DNA of 11,971 nucleotides from Acidobacteriota bacterium (lineage in GTDB: Bacteria; Acidobacteriota; Thermoanaerobaculia; Multivoradales; JAHEKO01). Numbering within the stretch: the stretch's first letter is position 1; each line of letters starts with the position of its first letter. Shown piece by piece: positions 6,906-11,971 of the stretch. Under the pieces are notes generated by a model. That model was given only the letters and a program-made list of their open reading frames with translations, had not been told where the DNA came from and searched no databases. Where the stretch lies: assembly GCA_027296385.1 (NCBI GenBank), contig JAPUJD010000256.1:1-11971 (forward strand). Reading direction: 5' to 3'. The translations under genes and the position numbers were made by a program.

Positions 6906-8235
6906 GTGGGCGCCGCTCGCTGACTGGTTGGGTGCGCCAGCTGGTTTGCGCTCGCTGGCGGGTGTGCTGGCCGAGTCGGGAGTCGAGCGCGAGCGTCCCG
7001 TGGCCGCCCTGTTGGTGCCCGGACGCCTCGAGCTCTTTGGCAAGCACACCGACTACGCCGGTGGGCGCAGCCTGCTCGCCGCGCTACCGCGCGGTCTCAC
7101 CCTGCTGGTGGCGCGCCGGCAGGACCCGCGAGTGCTGTGGCGCGATCGGGGCCGGGGCGTCGAGGCAAGCTTCGCCATTGCTCAGGCCGAGCCCCGCCCC
7201 GGGCATTGGTCGAACTACGCGCGGACCGTAGCGCGCCGGGCGGTGGCGGACTTCGGCGCCTGCCGGTACGGCCTCGATGTCGCCATGGCGAGCAACCTGC
7301 CTCCGGCGGCCGGTCTCAGCAGCTCGAGCGCCATGATCGTGGCGGCTTTCCTGGCACTCGACGCGGTGAACGAACTGCGCCGGCGGCCTGCCGGGGAGCG
7401 GATGATCGGTCGCCCGGAGGAATTGGCCGGGTACCTAGGGGCAGTAGAGGCCGGGGCCTCCTTCGGCGATCTCGGCCCTGGCGAGGGAGTGGGGACTCTC
7501 GGTGGCAGCGAGGACCACGCGGCGATCATCTGTTCGCGGCGGGGCTCCCTGCGGCAGTATCGCTTCGGGCCCCTCGCGTTCGAGGGCGAGACGGAGCTTC
7601 CGCGCCACTGGCGGCTGATCGTTGCCACGAGTGGCGTGCACGCCAAGAAGACCGGCGGGGCTCGCGAGCGCTTCAATCACCTCGCCGAGATGTCTCGGCT
7701 GGCGGCGGCAGCCTGGCGCCGGTCGACCGGCGGCGACGAACGGCATCTGGGTGATGCCCTGGCCGCCGCCGGCTCGGCCGAGGTTTTACTGGCGGCGATC
7801 CGCGATGAGTCGAGCGGCGCCGGGCTCGCGGAGGCGGTGCGCCGCGTGCGCCAGTTCGCCGTCGAAAGCGAGGAGCTCGTCCCGGCGGCGACTGCGGCGC
7901 TCGAGACTGCTGACAGGTACGCTCTCGGCGGGGCCGCGGCTCGTTCTCAGGAGCTGGCGCAGACCCATCTGGGCAATCAGGTGCCCGAGACCTCGGCGCT
8001 GACCGCGCTGGCGCGCGAGTGCGGGGCGCTGGCAGCGTCTGCCTTCGGGGGCGGGTTCGGCGGAGCCGTGTGGGCCATTGCCAAGGCCCGTGAGGAGGAG
8101 CATTTCCGCGCTCGCTGGCGCATGGCGTACACTGCCGCGTTTCCCGACGCCGCTCGCACGAGCGAGTTCTTCGCCGCGGAGCCGTCGGCCGGCGCTCGCT
8201 GGCTGACGCCCCAGAAGAGAACGGAGCGAGAGTGA
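6898..8235 (+). CDS. Galactokinase-family GHMP kinase with Lys in the sugar-binding motif
   Basis: The 445-residue protein shows all three GHMP motifs: PGRLELFGKHTDYAGG (41-56), the ATP-binding loop PPAAGLSSSSAM (135-146) and the C-terminal ASAFGGGFGGAVWA (380-393). The probable catalytic Asp is D206 in GGSEDH (202-207), where galactokinases have a C-G-x-M-D-Q type block. The first motif is the galactokinase signature G-R-x-N-L-I-G-E-H-T-D-Y-x-G-G, but the Glu that contacts the sugar C6 hydroxyl in characterised galactokinases is Lys49 here. It should phosphorylate a hexose or related sugar at the anomeric position with ATP, in the cytoplasm. The substrate may not be galactose; a C6 acid (galacturonate), an N-acetyl sugar or another epimer are alternatives. 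Its position between the nucleotidyltransferase and the symporter supports a salvage role. Start GTG 6898 has a strong Shine-Dalgarno and overlaps the upstream stop by 8 bp; the stop overlaps the next start (GTGA). Confidence 0.9.
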   Translation: MAEWAPLADWLGAPAGLRSLAGVLAESGVERERPVAALLVPGRLELFGKHTDYAGGRSLLAALPRGLTLLVARRQDPRVLWRDRGRGVEASFAIAQAEPRPGHWSNYARTVARRAVADFGACRYGLDVAMASNLPPAAGLSSSSAMIVAAFLALDAVNELRRRPAGERMIGRPEELAGYLGAVEAGASFGDLGPGEGVGTLGGSEDHAAIICSRRGSLRQYRFGPLAFEGETELPRHWRLIVATSGVHAKKTGGARERFNHLAEMSRLAAAAWRRSTGGDERHLGDALAAAGSAEVLLAAIRDESSGAGLAEAVRRVRQFAVESEELVPAATAALETADRYALGGAAARSQELAQTHLGNQVPETSALTALARECGALAASAFGGGFGGAVWAIAKAREEEHFRARWRMAYTAAFPDAARTSEFFAAEPSAGARWLTPQKRTERE

Positions 8236-10016
8236 TTCTGCAGGGCATCGATCTGACCGTCATTGCCGCCTATTTCCTCTTGACCCTGGTGATCGGTGCT
8301 TGGAGCGCCCGCCGGGCTGGGCGCAACGCGGGCGAGTTCTTCCTCTCCGGCCGCTCGATGCCGTGGTGGCTGTTGGGGGTGTCGATGGTCGCCACGACCT
8401 TCTCGACCGACACGCCGAACCTCGTGGCCGACATCACCCGCCGCGACGGCGTGGCCGGCAACTGGGTCTGGTGGGCCTTCCTGTTGACCGGGATGCTCAC
8501 CGTCTTCGTCTACGCCGCGCTCTGGCGGCGCAGTGGCGTGGTGACCGATCTCGAGTTCTACGAGTTGCGCTACAGCGGCCGACCGGCGGCGTTCCTGCGC
8601 GGCTTCCGCGCGGTCTATCTCGGGTTGTTCTTCAACGTGATGGTGATGGCAGCAGTGACGCTGGCAGCGATCAAGATCGGCAGTGTTCTGTTCGGGATGT
8701 CGCCCCTGGTCACCGTCGCGCTGGCGGGCACGATGACCGTCGCCTTCAGCGCCGCCGGCGGACTGCGGTCGGTCATCCTCACCGACCTCGTGCTCTTCGG
8801 CATCGCCATGTTGGGCTCGGTAGTCGCCGCCTGGGTGGCTGTCACTCACCCGGCGGTCGGTGGTCTGAAGGCCTTGATGGCTCACCCGAACGTCGCCGGG
8901 CGGCTGGATCTGCTACCGGATTTCGACCAGCCGGACGTAATGATTCCGCTCTTTCTCATGCCGCTGGCCGTGCAGTGGTGGGCGGCTTGGTATCCGGGCT
9001 CCGAGCCCGGTGGCGGAGGCTACATCGCGCAGCGCATGCTAGCAGCTCGCACCGAGAAGGACGCCGTTGGCGCTACGATGTTCTTCAACGCCGCCCACTA
9101 CGCCCTGCGTCCCTGGCCCTGGATCCTGGTCGCCCTCGCCTCACTCGTCGTCTACCCGGATCTGGAGTCGCTACGGCAGGCCTTCCCAGGGGTCGACGCA
9201 TCGGTGATGGGGCACGACCTCGCCTACCCGGCGATGCTCACCTTCCTGCCCGCCGGCTGGCTCGGCCTGGTCGTGGGCTCGCTCGCGGCGGCCTACATGT
9301 CGACCATATCGACCCATCTCAACTGGGGTGCCTCGTACCTGACCCACGACTTCTACCGCCGCTTCGTGCGGCCGGAGGCTGGCGATCGCGAACTGGTGCG
9401 GATCGGCCGCATCGCCACGGTCGGTCTCATGATGGCTACGGCGGTGCTGGCCCTGCGGCTGCAGAATGCGCTTCAGGCGTTCCAGATTCTGCTGCAGATC
9501 GGGGCTGGCACCGGCCTGCTCTTCATTCTGCGCTGGTTCTGGTGGCGGATCAGCGCCTGGAGCGAGATCGCTGCCATGGCGATCTCCTTCGCCGTGGCGC
9601 TGTTCTTCGCCGTGACCGAGCTCGGCCTCTCGGCCTGGCAGGAGTTGTTGATCGGCGTGGTGCTGACCACGTTGGGCTGGCTGGCGGCGACCTGGATGAC
9701 TCGCCCGACGGACTCCGAGACCTTGCGGCGCTTTGTGTCGAAGGTCGACCCTGGGGGCCCGGGTTGGCGGCGCATTGCCGAGAGTTGCGGCGAGCAGCCG
9801 GAGCCGGCGCAGGCGTGGCCGGTCAAGGCCGGGCTGCTTTGCATGGGCCTGGGGTCGGCGGCGATCTATGGCTTTCTCTTCGCGACCGGCAACTGGCTTT
9901 ATGGGCGCTGGCTGCCGGCTCTCGGCTGGACGCTGGTCGCAGTGACGTCCGTGATTGTGCTGATCCCGGCGTGGCGTAGGCTAGAAGCGACAGGGCTTGG
10001 GAGAGACCATGGCTGA
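8232..10016 (+). CDS. Sodium:solute symporter (SSS family), probable sugar transporter
   Basis: The 594-residue protein is very hydrophobic, with about 13-15 membrane segments. The early block AGEFFLSGRSMPWWLLGVSM (33-52) and ATTFSTDTPN (54-63) are typical of the sodium:solute symporter family. LAAAYMSTISTHLNWG (351-366) matches the helix that carries the sodium-site Ser/Thr pair in the Vibrio galactose symporter. A long cytoplasmic linker with PTDSETLRRFVSKVDPGGPGW (492-512) and two further hydrophobic segments (about 533-555 and 561-580) end the protein, making it longer than the 500-residue core. It should carry a solute inward with Na+; the neighbouring genes suggest a sugar or sugar derivative. 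GTG 8232 overlaps the kinase stop by 4 bp (GTGA), with GGAG at 8223-8226 as ribosome site. The stop overlaps the next gene by 8 bp. Confidence 0.9.
   Translation: MILQGIDLTVIAAYFLLTLVIGAWSARRAGRNAGEFFLSGRSMPWWLLGVSMVATTFSTDTPNLVADITRRDGVAGNWVWWAFLLTGMLTVFVYAALWRRSGVVTDLEFYELRYSGRPAAFLRGFRAVYLGLFFNVMVMAAVTLAAIKIGSVLFGMSPLVTVALAGTMTVAFSAAGGLRSVILTDLVLFGIAMLGSVVAAWVAVTHPAVGGLKALMAHPNVAGRLDLLPDFDQPDVMIPLFLMPLAVQWWAAWYPGSEPGGGGYIAQRMLAARTEKDAVGATMFFNAAHYALRPWPWILVALASLVVYPDLESLRQAFPGVDASVMGHDLAYPAMLTFLPAGWLGLVVGSLAAAYMSTISTHLNWGASYLTHDFYRRFVRPEAGDRELVRIGRIATVGLMMATAVLALRLQNALQAFQILLQIGAGTGLLFILRWFWWRISAWSEIAAMAISFAVALFFAVTELGLSAWQELLIGVVLTTLGWLAATWMTRPTDSETLRRFVSKVDPGGPGWRRIAESCGEQPEPAQAWPVKAGLLCMGLGSAAIYGFLFATGNWLYGRWLPALGWTLVAVTSVIVLIPAWRRLEATGLGRDHG
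9999..10003 (+). promoter_or_regulatory. Shine-Dalgarno site for the GH109-like gene
   Basis: GGGAG lies 5 bases before ATG 10009. This favours ATG 10009, which puts the twin-arginine signal at residues 6-11, over the in-frame TTG at 9997. Confidence 0.5.
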
Positions 10017-11361
10017 CGAGACGAGTCGCAGGAATTTTCTCACCAGGATCGCAGGTACCGGCGTGGGACTGATGCTGGCGCGTCGAGCAGGGGCGGCGCG
10101 TCGCGGTGGTAGGAGCGCGGGGAACTATCGGCCGCCGGGGGGCTTCGCGGCACCACCGCTGGAGGAAGTGAGTATGGCCTTCGTTGGCGTCGGCCTCCAG
10201 GGCGGCAGCCATGTGCACAATTTCATGCAGATTCCGCGGGTCCGGATTCTCGCCATCTGTGACATCGACGGTCCCCGAGCCGCGGAGGTCGGGCATTGGG
10301 TGGCGGAGAGCGGGCAGGCGGCGCCGGACCTCTACACCCGTGGCGACGAAGACTTCAGACGGCTCTGTGAGCGCGGCGACATCGATCTGGTCTTCAACTC
10401 GACGCCCTGGCGCTGGCACGTGCCGGTATGCCTGGCGGCGATGAGCACGGGCAAGCACGTGGCGGTAGAAGTGCCGGCGGCCTACCGGGTGGAGGATTGC
10501 TGGCAGCTCGTGGAGACCGCCGAGCGCACCCGCCGACACTGCGTGATGATGGAGAACTGCAGCTACGGGCGCTCGGAGCTGATGGTGCTGAACATGGTCC
10601 GACACGGGCTCTTCGGCGAGTTGCTGCACGGCGAAGGAGCGTACATCCACGATCTGCGCGAGATCAAATTCGGCGACAAAAACGAGGGGCTGTGGCGCCT
10701 CGAGCACTCGATCCACCGTAATGGCAACCTGTACCCAACCCACGGGCTGGGCCCGATAGCTCAGTGCATGGACATCAACCGCGGGGACCAATTCGACTAC
10801 ATGGTCTCGATGAGCTCGAACGCCCGTGGTCTGGCTCTGTATGCACGCGAGCATCTGCAGGAAGGGGATTCGCGGCGGCGGGCCTACGCCCTCGGCGACA
10901 TGAACACCTCGATCATCAAGACCAAGCGCGGTCGCACGATCGTGATGCAACACGATACGACCACGCCGCGCCCCTACAGCCGGATCAACCTGATCCAAGG
11001 GACCCGGGGGTGCTACGTGGGGTATCCCGATCGCATCCACATCGAGGGGCGGACCGAAGGAGACGATTGGGAGGACGGCGAGTCCTACAGGGAGGAGTTC
11101 GACCATCCCCTGTGGCAGAAACTCGAGCAGGACGCCGAAGGTGCCGGCCATGGCGGGATGGACTACCTCGAGGACTACCGGCTCATCGAGGCGCTTCTGG
11201 CCGGGGAACCGACAGACATGGACGTCTACGATGCGGCGGCGCTTTCGGCGGTGATCGAGATCAGCGAAAAGTCGGTGGCGAGCCGAGCCAAGACAATCGA
11301 GATTCCCGATTTCACCCGGGGTCGGTGGAAGAGTAACCTGCCGCTGGGCATTGTCGGTTGA
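10009..11361 (+). CDS. Tat-exported Gfo/Idh/MocA protein, GH109-like (alpha-N-acetylgalactosaminidase type)
   Basis: The 450-residue protein begins with the twin-arginine motif SRRNFL (6-11) and a short hydrophobic stretch, predicting export of the folded, cofactor-loaded protein. A Rossmann NAD-binding motif FVGVGLQGG (58-66) and GKHVAVEVPAA (148-158) place it in the Gfo/Idh/MocA superfamily. The segments MMENCSYGR (180-188), LNMVRHGLFGELLHGEGAYI (194-213), HRNGNLYPTHGLGPIAQ (236-252) and NRGDQFDYMVSMSS (257-270) closely resemble glycoside hydrolase family 109. Those enzymes cleave alpha-linked GalNAc by an NAD+-dependent oxidation-elimination-addition cycle, with a conserved His and Tyr in these blocks (Tyr186 and His245 are candidates). 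This recognition is from memory of the family, so linkage and sugar are inferred. As last gene of the operon it probably frees the sugar that the symporter and kinase use. It overlaps the symporter stop by 8 bp. Confidence 0.85.
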   Translation: MADETSRRNFLTRIAGTGVGLMLARRAGAARRGGRSAGNYRPPGGFAAPPLEEVSMAFVGVGLQGGSHVHNFMQIPRVRILAICDIDGPRAAEVGHWVAESGQAAPDLYTRGDEDFRRLCERGDIDLVFNSTPWRWHVPVCLAAMSTGKHVAVEVPAAYRVEDCWQLVETAERTRRHCVMMENCSYGRSELMVLNMVRHGLFGELLHGEGAYIHDLREIKFGDKNEGLWRLEHSIHRNGNLYPTHGLGPIAQCMDINRGDQFDYMVSMSSNARGLALYAREHLQEGDSRRRAYALGDMNTSIIKTKRGRTIVMQHDTTTPRPYSRINLIQGTRGCYVGYPDRIHIEGRTEGDDWEDGESYREEFDHPLWQKLEQDAEGAGHGGMDYLEDYRLIEALLAGEPTDMDVYDAAALSAVIEISEKSVASRAKTIEIPDFTRGRWKSNLPLGIVG

Positions 11362-11387
11362 GCTCACCGCGGTTGTCGCCAGGCGAG

Positions 11388-11417
11388 TTGTCTGACTCGG
11401 CGGGGATCGGGTACTCT
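11388..11417 (+). promoter_or_regulatory. Weak candidate promoter for the FKBP gene
   Basis: TTGTCT (11388-11393) and TACTCT (11412-11417) are separated by 18 bp in the 62-bp gap after the GH109-like gene. The -10-like hexamer ends 6 bases before ATG 11424, where no Shine-Dalgarno is visible, so any message would be close to leaderless. Matches to consensus are poor (about 3 of 6 each). Confidence 0.25.
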
Positions 11418-11423
11418 TCGCCG

Positions 11424-11971
<548 letters not shown>

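Larger units (their letters stand above)
6072..11361 (+). other. Four-gene sugar scavenging and activation operon
   Basis: Nucleotidyltransferase, GHMP kinase, symporter and GH109-like gene run in one direction, with overlaps of 8, 4 and 8 bp between consecutive genes. No gap is large enough for a terminator or separate promoter, so co-transcription and translational coupling are likely. The gene order is the reverse of the inferred pathway order. Confidence 0.75.

Noticed and set aside
5628..7049. 473-codon minus-strand ORF with a hydrophobic LATLAIALGAGLIL stretch followed by Arg residues near 5890-5820
   Set aside because: The stretch resembles a C-terminal sorting tail, but the frame runs antisense through the nucleotidyltransferase and VWFA genes and no gene-like start or partner motif is present.
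8300..9979. 559-codon plus-strand ORF
   Set aside because: It is an out-of-frame reading of the symporter gene; the symporter frame has the membrane segments and family motifs.
9823..11367. 514-codon minus-strand ORF
   Set aside because: It is antisense to the GH109-like gene, and its translation shows no domain.
11374..11385. Short palindrome TCGCCAGGCGA after the GH109-like gene as a terminator
   Set aside because: With a minimal loop only about 4 bp can pair and no T-run follows.

Overview
The window is high-GC bacterial DNA of about 12 kb with G/C-rich third codon positions, GTG starts and genes packed almost without gaps. The best taxonomic hint is the secreted VWFA-domain protein at 3769-5781, a type especially abundant in Acidobacteriota. 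Other hints are a Tat-exported GH109-like protein, a long sodium:solute symporter and a nucleotidyltransferase/galactokinase pair. I would guess an uncultured acidobacterium (Thermoanaerobaculia/Holophagae-like), but this rests on gene types and not on a marker gene. I see no rRNA, tRNA, CRISPR array, insertion sequence or phage gene.

Left part (1-5781): two divergent pairs that meet tail to tail. A membrane-anchored sulfatase/phosphoethanolamine-transferase-type protein runs leftward off the window edge (GTG at 2037). Its 679 codons are open to the edge with no stop. It diverges from a Trm9/ALKBH8-like SAM methyltransferase (2076-2840). The 3' end of that gene overlaps by 41 bp the 3' end of a leftward thioredoxin-reductase-like flavoprotein (3723-2800). 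The flavoprotein in turn diverges, across only 45 bp, from the VWFA protein (3769-5781).

Middle (5782-6071): 290 bp with no convincing gene. It holds two weak, atypical ORFs linked by stop/start overlaps to the next gene.

Right part (6072-11361): a tight four-gene operon with overlapping stop and start codons. It encodes a sugar-1-phosphate nucleotidyltransferase, a galactokinase-like GHMP kinase with Glu replaced by Lys in its sugar-binding motif, an SSS-family Na+/solute symporter, and a Tat-exported Gfo/Idh/MocA protein of the GH109 type. Together they read as a sugar scavenging route: a glycosidase outside the cytoplasm frees a sugar, the symporter imports it, the kinase makes the 1-phosphate, and the nucleotidyltransferase makes a nucleotide sugar. 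The sugar is unknown. GH109 points to N-acetylgalactosamine or a related sugar, and the Lys in the kinase argues against plain galactose.

Right edge (11424-11971): an exported FKBP-type peptidyl-prolyl isomerase. It has one complete FKBP domain and the start of what looks like a second, and it is cut by the window end.
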